DNA from: Methanomicrobiales archaeon
GTDB lineage: Archaea > Halobacteriota > Methanomicrobia > Methanomicrobiales > JACTUA01
Length of the DNA stretch: 13,877 bases
NCBI GenBank assembly: GCA_028679035.1
Contig: JAJRCL010000078.1
Coordinates: 1 to 13,877, forward strand
Direction: 5' to 3'
The notes beneath the pieces are model-generated. The model worked only from the letters and a program-made list of their open reading frames with translations. It did no database searches and was not told where the DNA came from. Made by a program: the position numbers and the translations under genes. Positions 1 to 5,769 of the stretch are shown piece by piece (position 1 is the stretch's first letter; each line of letters opens with the position of its first letter).

Positions 1-876
1 CCCGACTTCGTGATTTTCGACGAATTGCGCAAGAACGAAGACTTTGGCGTGTATTCCGATCTGCGCCTCTCCGGCGTTGGCATGATCGGTGTGGTGCATG
101 CCCTGGGTACCGGGGATGCTCTCTGGCGGTTCTTTGACCGTGTGGCGTTCGGCGTACTCCCGCAGATCATCAACACCATCATCTTTATGCAGGGCGGTGA
201 GGTCACCCGGTTGTTCGACCTGTCCTTTTCCATGAAAGTTCCGGAAGGGATGAGCGGAAACGGGCACCCGTGTCCGGTGATCATCGTGAAGGACCGGGAA
301 ACCGACGAGATTGAGCTGGAGATCTTCAAATATGACGGGGAGACCATCCTGCTCCCCGGTAAGGGGAAGGCAGCGCCAAAAGCGGCCGGAGCCCCTCCGG
401 CGGAAGAAAAGTTCTCCTGGAAACTGGCTGAGAAAGAGATCCAGCGGGAAATCGGGAGGTACACCGACGGGCATGTTGAAGTAAAGATGCTCTCGGATAC
501 CAAAGCCCTGGTGTATATCGATGACAAGGATGTCCCGGCAGCAATCGGGAAGGGCGGGAAAAATGTCTCTTCCATCGTGAACAAACTCGGGATTGGCATC
601 GACATCCGCCCGAAAAGCGAGCTGGAGAAACCGGAACCGGAAGGAGATCTCATTCTCGAGGGCGGGATACGGATACATACCGATAAGCGGCAACTGGCCA
701 TCATCGCCACCGAGCACAAGGGGAAGATCGTTGATGTCTTTTCGGGAAAGGAATACCTGTTCACGGCGACGGTGAACGATGACGGGGAGATCCATCTCGC
801 GAAAAACAGCACGATTGCCCAGGAAATGATCCGCCGCCACCAGAATGGGGAGATAATCCGTCTGCGCCCGGTGTAA
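1..876 (+). CDS. PIN/ATPase/KH-domain protein (PINA-like), C-terminal part
   Basis: The 5' end lies outside the window, and the frame is open from base 1. The visible 291 residues begin inside a P-loop ATPase domain: the first residues (PDFVIFDELR) look like a Walker B strand ending in Asp-Glu, followed by an ATPase core rich in Gly and hydrophobic residues. An Ala/Pro/Lys-rich linker (about residues 118-135) leads to a KH-type RNA/DNA-binding segment with a GKGG loop at residues 183-186. A short beta-rich tail closes the protein. This order matches archaeal PIN-domain ATPases; in Sulfolobus the relative named PINA is a hexameric ATPase acting with a Holliday junction resolvase. The expected N-terminal PIN nuclease-like domain and Walker A are not in the window, so that part is inferred. 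leuS starts 15 nt after its stop, suggesting cotranscription. A type IV pilus or secretion ATPase is a less likely reading, because those lack the KH tail. Confidence 0.82.
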   Translation, partial: PDFVIFDELRKNEDFGVYSDLRLSGVGMIGVVHALGTGDALWRFFDRVAFGVLPQIINTIIFMQGGEVTRLFDLSFSMKVPEGMSGNGHPCPVIIVKDRETDEIELEIFKYDGETILLPGKGKAAPKAAGAPPAEEKFSWKLAEKEIQREIGRYTDGHVEVKMLSDTKALVYIDDKDVPAAIGKGGKNVSSIVNKLGIGIDIRPKSELEKPEPEGDLILEGGIRIHTDKRQLAIIATEHKGKIVDVFSGKEYLFTATVNDDGEIHLAKNSTIAQEMIRRHQNGEIIRLRPV

Positions 877-891
877 AACGGAGGACAGCAC

Positions 892-3672
892 GTGGCAGAA
901 TTCAACCTGCGGCAGTTTGAGGAGGAGCTGTCGCCTTCCTGGGGTCCTGCGTTCGAGACGAATCCAACCAGCGGGAAAAAATTTTATTTAAACGTCGCAT
1001 TCCCCTATCCGAGTGGAGCGATGCACGTCGGCCATGGGCGGACCTACACGGTTCCGGACGTAATCGCACGGTTCTGGAGGATGCGGGGATACAATGTGCT
1101 CTTTCCCATGGGCTTCCACGTGACCGGCACACCGGTGATCGGGATCTCGCACCGGATCGCAGTTGGTGACGAAAAGACCATCCGCCTCTACCGGGACCTC
1201 TACCATGTCCCGCAGGAGGTCATGGACCGGTTCAGCGAGCCGATGACCATCGTACGGCACTTCTCCGGGGAGTACGAACGCCTCATGCGCCGCCTCGGAT
1301 ATTCCATTGACTGGCGCAGACGGTTCATCACGGTGGACCCGCAGTTCTCCAAATTCGTGGAATGGCAGTATAAACACCTGCACGAGCAGAACCGTGTGGT
1401 ACGGGGAGAGCACCCGGTCAAATACTGTCCGCAGTGCGATAATCCGGTCGGCGATCATGACCTTCTGGAGGGCGATAAGGCGGAGATCGTCCGGTTCACC
1501 CTGGTCATGTTCTCGTACGGGGACGCTTTCATCCCGACCGCGACCCTGCGGCCGGAAACCGTCTACGGCGTCACCAATCTCTGGGTCAACCCTGCCGTGA
1601 CGTATGTCCGGGCGAACGTGGACGGGAGCACCTGGATCGTGAGCAAAGAGGCGGCAGACAAACTCCGGCTCCAGGACCACGAGGTCGAGATCCTTAGCCT
1701 GGTGCCGGGGAGCTCTCTTATCGGAAACCAGGTTACCCACCCGATGGTTGACCGCAGTATCCCGATCCTCCCTGCACCCTTCGTGGATCCGGATATGGCG
1801 ACCGGCATGGTGATGAGTGTTCCGGCCCATGCCCCCTTCGATTTCGTTGCCCTTCGGGATATCCAGGCACAGGGGAAATATACCGCCATCACCCTGATCC
1901 CGTTAATTCAGATTACCGGATCTACACGGCTCCCGGTTGAAGAAGCCGTCGAGAAGGCCGGGATCAAAGATCAGGACGACCCCCGCCTGGAGAGCATCAC
2001 GCAGGAAGTGTACAGCGCCGAATTTTCCCGCGGGCGGATGCTCCCCGAGTACGGAGGACTACCGGTACGGCAGGCCCGGGATGAGGTTGCCAGCCGGATG
2101 CTCGCTGAGTTTGGTTCCGTCGTGATGTACGATTTCGACACACGGTCGGTCGTATGCCGCTGCGGTGGAAGGGTGTTTGTCAGGATCCTCCATGACCAGT
2201 GGTTCCTGAATTACGCAGCCCCGGACTGGAAAGAGCAGGTTCACGGGCAGCTTGCAGCAATGCAGCTCGTTCCACCGGAAATGCGGATCGAGTTTGACCG
2301 CACCGTCGACTGGCTGAAGGACTGGGCCTGCACGCGCCGGGTTGGTCTCGGGACCAAGCTTCCCTGGGACCCGGCATGGATTATCGAGCCACTGTCCGAC
2401 TCGACTATCTACATGGCGTATTACACCATTGCCCACCGGCTGAAAAAACTCCCGGCGGCAGATCTGACACCGGAGGTCTTTGATTATATATTCCTGGGCA
2501 GGGGTGCACCGCCTGAGATACCCGGAATCGACGAGATCCGCAAGGAGTTCCTGTACTGGTACCCGTACGATTACCGGTTCTCGGCAAAAGACCTCATATC
2601 GAACCATCTTACTTTCCAGCTCTTCCATCACAAGGCGGTACTACCTGAACAGTTGCAGCCCCGCGGCATGGTTATATTCGGCATGGGCCTCCTGAACGGC
2701 GCAAAGATGTCGTCCAGCAAAGGAAATGTCGTGCTCCTGGAAGATGCGATTAATGAGTTTGGGGCGGACACGGTCCGGATGTTCCTTGTCGGGAGTGCAG
2801 AGCCCTGGCAGGACTTCGACTGGAGAAACGAACTTGTCACCTCCACCCGAAAGCAGATCGAGCGTTTCTGGAATACGGTCCAGGAGGCTGCCGCTGCCGG
2901 CATCGCTCCGCAGACGGCTGTGGACGCGTGGTTCATGAGCCGGCTGCAGCAGCGGATCCGTAAGACAACCGAAGCCCTGGCCGGGTTCCAGACGCGGCAG
3001 GCGCTCCAGGAGGCATATTTCGGGATCGAAGCAGATCTGAAGTGGTACCGCCGGCGCGTCCCTCCCGACCGGGCCGGTAGCAGGATGTACCCCGAGCTCA
3101 TCTCGGTCTGGATCCGCCTGCTTGCACCCTTCATTCCCTACACGACCGAGAAGCTCTGGCAGCAGTGCGGTGGTGAGGGCATGGTCGCTTTTGCCCCCTG
3201 GCCGGAGGCGGACGAGAGCAGGATCCAGCCAAACCTCGAAACACGGGAAGAGCTCCTGATGCGTACTGTCGAGGACATCGAATCCATCCGGAAACTGATC
3301 CAGATCACGCCCGCATCCATCACGCTCTATACCGCACCGGCGTGGAAATGGGACCTGTTCCAGACGATCGCTTCGGCGGCCGACCGCACAACCGTGGTAA
3401 AAGAGGTAATGAAGGATGCCGAAATGCGTAAACGGGGAAAGACTGCAGTCGGGGCAATCACCCAGATCACGACCCTGATCCACCGTCTCGGGCCTGACCT
3501 TGTTGCCCGTCTCCGAAAGACAGCGATCAATGAGAAAGAATTCTTTGAAGAAGTACGCGAGTATCTCGAACGGGAATTCAATGTCCCGGTACATGTCGTC
3601 GAAGGCGGGGAAGGAATGCACCCCAAGGCAGGCGGCGCCATTCCCTTCAAGCCGGCGATCGTGATCGAATAA
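892..3672 (+). CDS. leuS: Leucine--tRNA ligase, archaeal/eukaryotic type
   Basis: Cytosolic class I aminoacyl-tRNA synthetase that charges tRNA-Leu with leucine using ATP. At 926 residues it has the usual length for archaeal LeuRS. The HIGH-type signature is HVGH at residues 45-48 and the KMSKS-type loop is KMSSS at 605-609. A zinc-ribbon CxxC is at 179/182 and a further CxC at 422/424. The CP1 editing domain shows the threonine-rich TLRPET stretch from residue 218 and SVPAHAPFD, whose Asp317 matches the conserved editing Asp of archaeal enzymes. The anticodon-binding helical domain includes LLAPFIPYTTEKLW around 744, followed by the C-terminal extension. The start is GTG, chosen because GGAGG at 880-884 lies 7 nt upstream and the N-terminus (MAEFNLRQFE) fits the family. 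It is downstream of the PINA-like gene and is followed by a T-tract. No truncation or missing catalytic motif is visible. Confidence 0.97.
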   Translation: MAEFNLRQFEEELSPSWGPAFETNPTSGKKFYLNVAFPYPSGAMHVGHGRTYTVPDVIARFWRMRGYNVLFPMGFHVTGTPVIGISHRIAVGDEKTIRLYRDLYHVPQEVMDRFSEPMTIVRHFSGEYERLMRRLGYSIDWRRRFITVDPQFSKFVEWQYKHLHEQNRVVRGEHPVKYCPQCDNPVGDHDLLEGDKAEIVRFTLVMFSYGDAFIPTATLRPETVYGVTNLWVNPAVTYVRANVDGSTWIVSKEAADKLRLQDHEVEILSLVPGSSLIGNQVTHPMVDRSIPILPAPFVDPDMATGMVMSVPAHAPFDFVALRDIQAQGKYTAITLIPLIQITGSTRLPVEEAVEKAGIKDQDDPRLESITQEVYSAEFSRGRMLPEYGGLPVRQARDEVASRMLAEFGSVVMYDFDTRSVVCRCGGRVFVRILHDQWFLNYAAPDWKEQVHGQLAAMQLVPPEMRIEFDRTVDWLKDWACTRRVGLGTKLPWDPAWIIEPLSDSTIYMAYYTIAHRLKKLPAADLTPEVFDYIFLGRGAPPEIPGIDEIRKEFLYWYPYDYRFSAKDLISNHLTFQLFHHKAVLPEQLQPRGMVIFGMGLLNGAKMSSSKGNVVLLEDAINEFGADTVRMFLVGSAEPWQDFDWRNELVTSTRKQIERFWNTVQEAAAAGIAPQTAVDAWFMSRLQQRIRKTTEALAGFQTRQALQEAYFGIEADLKWYRRRVPPDRAGSRMYPELISVWIRLLAPFIPYTTEKLWQQCGGEGMVAFAPWPEADESRIQPNLETREELLMRTVEDIESIRKLIQITPASITLYTAPAWKWDLFQTIASAADRTTVVKEVMKDAEMRKRGKTAVGAITQITTLIHRLGPDLVARLRKTAINEKEFFEEVREYLEREFNVPVHVVEGGEGMHPKAGGAIPFKPAIVIE

Positions 3673-3675
3673 TCC

Positions 3676-3681
3676 TTTTTT
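3676..3681 (+). terminator. T-tract terminator after leuS
   Basis: Six consecutive T residues begin 4 nt after the leuS stop. Archaeal RNA polymerase terminates at U-rich tracts without needing a hairpin, and the next gene is on the opposite strand, so a stop is expected here. It is assigned from sequence and context only. Confidence 0.5.
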
Positions 3682-3705
3682 ATTTCCTGCGAATCGCTCG
3701 TCTGG

Positions 3706-3712
3706 AAAAAAA
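3706..3712 (-). terminator. T-tract terminator for the DUF5611-like gene
   Basis: Seven A residues on the + strand read as seven T residues on the minus strand, about 10 nt past the stop of the minus-strand gene. Together with the leuS tract, this makes the 50-nt convergent gap a plausible two-way terminator. Confidence 0.45.
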
Positions 3713-3722
3713 TACTGTTTTG

Positions 3723-4046
3723 TTATGATTCTTCTTCAGCGGCTTTCTTTGCCCGCTTTACCCGTTCTTTCGTATTGAAGCCCGTCGTCTCCTCGAGAAA
3801 CTGGCGGAACCGTTTATTCGTATCCAGGATCATCGCATCCGGGGCATCCTTGTTCGACTCGGTGTCGATGATGATGCTTTTGCCACCCTCGCCGAGACGG
3901 ACTTCAAGACGTTTCAGGGCTCCATAGGAAATGGAAAGGATCCCATTTTCCTCCCGGGGAGGTATCCCGAAATAGGTGGTGGAGGCCTGAACAACCCTTT
4001 CCTTCAGATCATGGGTTAATCCTCTCTTTACCTGAAATTCTTGCAT
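3723..4046 (-). CDS. DUF5611-like small protein
   Basis: Encodes 107 residues beginning MQEFQVKRGLTHDL and ending in a Lys/Arg- and Glu-rich tail (FNTKERVKRAKKAAEEES). I recognise it tentatively as the uncharacterised DUF5611 family of methanogens. It looks like a compact alpha/beta domain: an N-terminal helix (about 10-25), strands around GILSISYGALKRLEVRL (35-51) and KSIIIDTES (56-64), then a helix NKRFRQFLEETTGF (77-90). There is no signal peptide, membrane segment, Cys cluster or recognisable catalytic motif. No Shine-Dalgarno stands before the ATG, while a weak TATA-like TTACATAG is centred about 26 nt upstream, as expected for a leaderless transcript. It is divergent from the PAC2-family gene, with a 51-nt gap. 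The function is unknown; the charged tail could suit nucleic-acid or protein binding, but that is a guess. The reading frame is well supported because the opposite strand holds no competing gene. Confidence 0.7.
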   Translation of the reverse strand: MQEFQVKRGLTHDLKERVVQASTTYFGIPPREENGILSISYGALKRLEVRLGEGGKSIIIDTESNKDAPDAMILDTNKRFRQFLEETTGFNTKERVKRAKKAAEEES

Positions 4047-4048
4047 AA

Positions 4049-4058
4049 TATTTTTTAA
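4049..4058 (+). promoter_or_regulatory. Candidate TATA-like element for the PAC2/DUF473 pair
   Basis: The AT-rich run ATTTTTTAAG lies so that transcription would begin near 4080, leaving a leader of about 18 nt that holds the GAGGGG ribosome-binding site at 4085-4090. It sits within the likely leader-proximal region of the divergent minus-strand gene, so the two promoters would be interleaved. Confidence 0.35.
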
Positions 4059-4067
4059 GGCATTCAG

Positions 4068-4075
4068 CTATGTAA
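4068..4075 (-). promoter_or_regulatory. Candidate TATA box for the DUF5611-like gene
   Basis: On the minus strand this reads TTACATAG, centred about 26 nt before the ATG at 4046. That spacing and the lack of a ribosome-binding site fit a leaderless mRNA. The match to a TATA consensus is weak. Confidence 0.35.
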
Positions 4076-4097
4076 GGTTACCCTGAGGGGTGATGAC

Positions 4098-4838
4098 ATG
4101 AAGGATCTCCCTAACTTTATCCGACGGCCTGAGATCAGGATCGAATCGAAACCCCTGGCCGGGTCTGATATTTCCGTTCTCCTGGGAATTCCGGGGAGCG
4201 GTCTCGTGGGAAGCATCGCACTTTCCTACATGATGGATCAGCTGAAGTTCGATCAGATCGGCGGTGTGATCCACGAGGATTTTCCTCCGTTTGCGATGAT
4301 GCAGAACGGTGTGATCAATACCCCGATGCGGATCTACCAGAAAGAGAACTTTGCCGCCGTTGTTGCGGATTTTCCCCTGCACCCGGCCCTCTGCTACTGG
4401 CTTGCAAAAGATCTCCTGGACTGGCTCTCCCAGTTTTCTGTCAAGGAAGTGGTCTCTATCGCCGGGATCGTCACCAACGAACCGGAAAAGCGGGTTTTCG
4501 GTGTTGCCACAACCACGGAAGTTCTCGAGCGCATCAAGGAATCGACCTTGATCCTTCCCATGGGAAGCATCTCCGGAATCCCGGCCAGTATCCTTTCGGA
4601 ATGCAAAATCCGGAATATCCCGGGCATCGGCCTGCTGGGAGAGACGATCAATGCGCCGGACCCCCGGGCGGCTGCCGCTGCGATCACGGTGTTGAATAAG
4701 ATCTATGGCCTGAACCTCGATACCGGGCCCCTGATCGAACAGGCAACTGAGATCGAAGCAGCGATGCACCGTATCTCTGAGGAGATCCAGACGACCGATG
4801 TACTGCAGAAGAAGGAACAGCTTCCGATGTACGGGTGA
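4098..4838 (+). CDS. PAC2-family protein, putative proteasome assembly chaperone with HbYX-like C-terminus
   Basis: Encodes 246 residues of the PAC2 / proteasome-assembly-chaperone superfamily (archaeal relatives are PbaA and PbaB). Family signs are the early Gly-rich turn LLGIPGSGLVGSIA (28-41), a region around IHEDFPPFAMMQNG, the central PLHP...YWLAKDLLDWL segment, the IAGIVTNEP strand-turn, and the late GIGLLGETINAPDPRAAAAA stretch. These suggest a purine-nucleoside-phosphorylase-like fold. The last three residues are Met-Tyr-Gly, matching the hydrophobic-Tyr-X pattern by which proteasome activators and some archaeal chaperones dock on the 20S alpha ring. GAGGGG at 4085-4090 precedes the ATG by 7 nt. 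The DUF473 gene begins 5 nt after the stop, so the two are probably cotranscribed. Its role in 20S core assembly or gating is inferred from family and tail; no proteasome subunit is in the window. Confidence 0.82.
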   Translation: MKDLPNFIRRPEIRIESKPLAGSDISVLLGIPGSGLVGSIALSYMMDQLKFDQIGGVIHEDFPPFAMMQNGVINTPMRIYQKENFAAVVADFPLHPALCYWLAKDLLDWLSQFSVKEVVSIAGIVTNEPEKRVFGVATTTEVLERIKESTLILPMGSISGIPASILSECKIRNIPGIGLLGETINAPDPRAAAAAITVLNKIYGLNLDTGPLIEQATEIEAAMHRISEEIQTTDVLQKKEQLPMYG

Positions 4839-4843
4839 TCGAC

Positions 4844-5239
4844 ATGGAGTGTGCAGCATTAACCGGCATATCCCCCTCCATCATCGACAGTCTCAAAGGA
4901 GGCAGACCCCGTACGCTCGAGCTCCAGAGTGCACACAATATTATCACCCTCCGTAACGTGGAACCGGGATCCATCATATTTCTCACTTCCGTCGATCTCG
5001 AAGATCTTTCGGAGGGCGACGCGGGGATTGTTGTCAACGTCCTCTCTATCACCATCAGCATGAAGCGGCTCATCGGCTTTATCAGCCCGCCAGCCATTGT
5101 CGAGGAACGGGAACGGACCTCCGCCCGGATACAGGTCCGGTATGGATGCAATTCATTTGTGAAGAGTGTTCTGAGCAAAGGGCTCGGTAATCCGACCGTC
5201 ATTGAAGTAATAAAATCACCCTGCTACCGCGCAGGATAA
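4844..5239 (+). CDS. DUF473-family protein of unknown function
   Basis: Encodes 131 residues starting MECAALTGISPSII, which I recognise as the uncharacterised DUF473 family known mainly from methanogens and related archaea. Visible conserved-looking blocks are LKGGRPRTLELQSAHN (about 17-32), VEPGSIIFLTSVDLEDLSEGDAGIVV (about 38-63) and EERERTSARIQVRYG (about 86-100). The mix of short strands and Gly/Asp turns suggests a small beta-rich cytosolic domain; there is no membrane segment or Cys cluster. A GTG at 4835 in the same frame would overlap the upstream stop. I prefer ATG 4844 because GGTGA at 4834-4838 gives a usable though weak ribosome-binding site and the family appears to start near the ALTGI motif. 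It lies 5 nt after the PAC2-family gene, implying translational coupling and perhaps a related role, which is inference only. A T-tract follows. Confidence 0.83.
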   Translation: MECAALTGISPSIIDSLKGGRPRTLELQSAHNIITLRNVEPGSIIFLTSVDLEDLSEGDAGIVVNVLSITISMKRLIGFISPPAIVEERERTSARIQVRYGCNSFVKSVLSKGLGNPTVIEVIKSPCYRAG

Positions 5240-5245
5240 ATGCCC

Positions 5246-5251
5246 TTTTTT
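5246..5251 (+). terminator. T-tract terminator after the DUF473 gene
   Basis: Six T residues flanked by CCC and CGGG begin 7 nt after the stop codon. The flanking CCC/GGG could form a short stem enclosing the tract, but an archaeal U-tract alone would suffice. Confidence 0.45.
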
Positions 5252-5360
5252 CGGGTTCCTTCAAACAGGTGCCTACGTTATTCATCGACTCGGAACGTGG
5301 CAGATACTGATTTACCCGGATCCTTGCATTTCGCGTCGCACCCGCCGTTCCTTCGCCAAT

Positions 5361-5368
5361 CTTTAATG
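5361..5368 (+). promoter_or_regulatory. Candidate TATA box of the tRNA-Arg gene
   Basis: CTTTAATG lies about 30 nt before the mature 5' end of the tRNA, which places transcription start a few bases upstream of it, as is normal for archaeal tRNA genes. The gap 5252-5360 between the previous terminator and this box shows no gene. Confidence 0.45.
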
Positions 5369-5395
5369 CAGGCGATGCCTAAGATGTATCCTGCA

Positions 5396-5470
5396 GGGCT
5401 TGTGGCCTAGCCTGGACAGAGCGCCGGGCTTCTAACCCGGATGTCGGGGGTTCAAATCCCCCCAAGCCCG
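5396..5470 (+). tRNA. tRNA-Arg (anticodon UCU)
   Basis: A complete cloverleaf can be drawn. The acceptor stem GGGCTTG (5396-5402) pairs with CAAGCCC (5463-5469), with discriminator G at 5470. The D arm spans 5405-5422. The anticodon stem CCGGG/CCCGG (5424-5428 with 5436-5440) encloses the loop CTTCTAA, placing TCT at 5431-5433, which reads AGA/AGG arginine codons. The T stem GGGGG/CCCCC (5446-5450 with 5458-5462) encloses TTCAAAT. The gene has no intron and no encoded CCA, so CCA must be added by the CCA-adding enzyme. The D stem holds an unusual C12-A23 opposition (5407 with 5420) next to a U13-G22 wobble; all other stems are fully paired. Confidence 0.97.
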
Positions 5471-5476
5471 TTTTTT
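5471..5476 (+). terminator. T-tract terminator of the tRNA gene
   Basis: Six T residues follow the discriminator base directly. This is the usual end signal of archaeal tRNA genes. A small inverted repeat ATCAC-GAT-GTGAT (5477-5489) comes right after it. Confidence 0.6.
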
Positions 5477-5611
5477 ATCACGATGTGATTGTTCCGATTC
5501 TTCATTTTTTATTTTATCAATCCGGCTGAATGATAGTTGATGAGAGACGTTCCGCGCTCAGCAGGAGAACCCGAAGGCTGGAATGCGTCGCATGTACTCC
5601 TGCAAAACGGA

Positions 5612-5630
5612 GCATTTTCACGGAAAATGC
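5612..5630 (+). promoter_or_regulatory. Perfect 8-bp inverted repeat upstream of the thermosome
   Basis: GCATTTTC (5612-5619) and GAAAATGC (5623-5630) are exact reverse complements separated by ACG. It could be a dimeric regulator site or an RNA hairpin. It lies about 80 bp upstream of the TATA box and has no T-tract behind it, so a terminator is less likely. Confidence 0.4.
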
Positions 5631-5653
5631 GGCTGCATCGTCGATAATCCTGG

Positions 5654-5670
5654 TTTCCGGAATTTTCCGG
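5654..5670 (+). promoter_or_regulatory. TTTCCGG repeat / CCGGAA-TT-TTCCGG operator candidate
   Basis: TTTCCGG occurs at 5654-5660 and 5664-5670, exactly 10 bp apart, and the same bases form the inverted repeat CCGGAA-TT-TTCCGG (5657-5670). A third TTTCCGG is at 5740-5746, near the predicted transcription start of the thermosome gene. The one-turn spacing and symmetry suggest a protein-binding site, possibly for a heat-shock regulator. It does not resemble the CTAAC-N5-GTTAG element described for the HSR1 regulator of Archaeoglobus. Confidence 0.4.
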
Positions 5671-5675
5671 TACAT

Positions 5676-5691
5676 ATGCATCTTCATGCAT
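5676..5691 (+). repeat. Two ATGCAT copies spaced one helical turn apart
   Basis: The palindrome ATGCAT occurs at 5676-5681 and 5686-5691, separated by CTTC, so their centres are 10 bp apart. It lies between the CCGGAA/TTCCGG element and the TATA box. Confidence 0.4.
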
Positions 5692-5711
5692 TGCCATGTC
5701 AACAACTCACC

Positions 5712-5724
5712 ATAATATATATAG
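5712..5724 (+). promoter_or_regulatory. TATA box of the thermosome gene
   Basis: ATAATATATATAG is a strong archaeal TATA element in an otherwise mixed-composition region. It predicts transcription start near 5744 and a leader of about 25 nt carrying GGAGG at 5759-5763. Confidence 0.7.
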
Positions 5725-5769
5725 AACTACAAACCAACTTTTCCGGCTGAAAAAAACTGGAGGATACGA

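Larger units (their letters stand above)
5477..5711 (+). other. Intergenic region upstream of the thermosome; no convincing gene
   Basis: The stretch between the tRNA terminator and the thermosome TATA box contains only small ORFs with no ribosome-binding site and no family resemblance. It does hold several short symmetric or repeated elements: ATCAC/GTGAT at 5477-5489, an 8-bp inverted repeat at 5612-5630, a CCGGAA/TTCCGG element at 5654-5670, and two ATGCAT copies at 5676-5691. A 10-base sequence, TCCGGCTGAA, occurs at 5521-5530 and again in the thermosome leader at 5742-5751. This looks like regulatory DNA. Confidence 0.5.

Noticed and set aside
2641..3621. A 326-codon antisense open frame inside leuS
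   Set aside because: It lies fully antisense to a clear LeuRS coding region with intact motifs, and its translation is low-complexity and unlike any family.
4090..4132. C/D-box-like motifs GTGATGA (4090-4096) and CTGA (4129-4132)
   Set aside because: The C-like motif is the ribosome-binding and start region of the PAC2 gene; spacing and the absence of D' and C' motifs do not fit an archaeal C/D RNA.
5396..5711. Possible integration site at the tRNA-Arg gene
   Set aside because: No integrase, no repeat of the tRNA 3' end and no foreign-looking genes are present in the window.
5530..5715. A 61-codon + strand ORF in the gap between tRNA-Arg and the thermosome
   Set aside because: It has no ribosome-binding site, overlaps the regulatory repeats and runs into the TATA box; composition gives no sign of coding.
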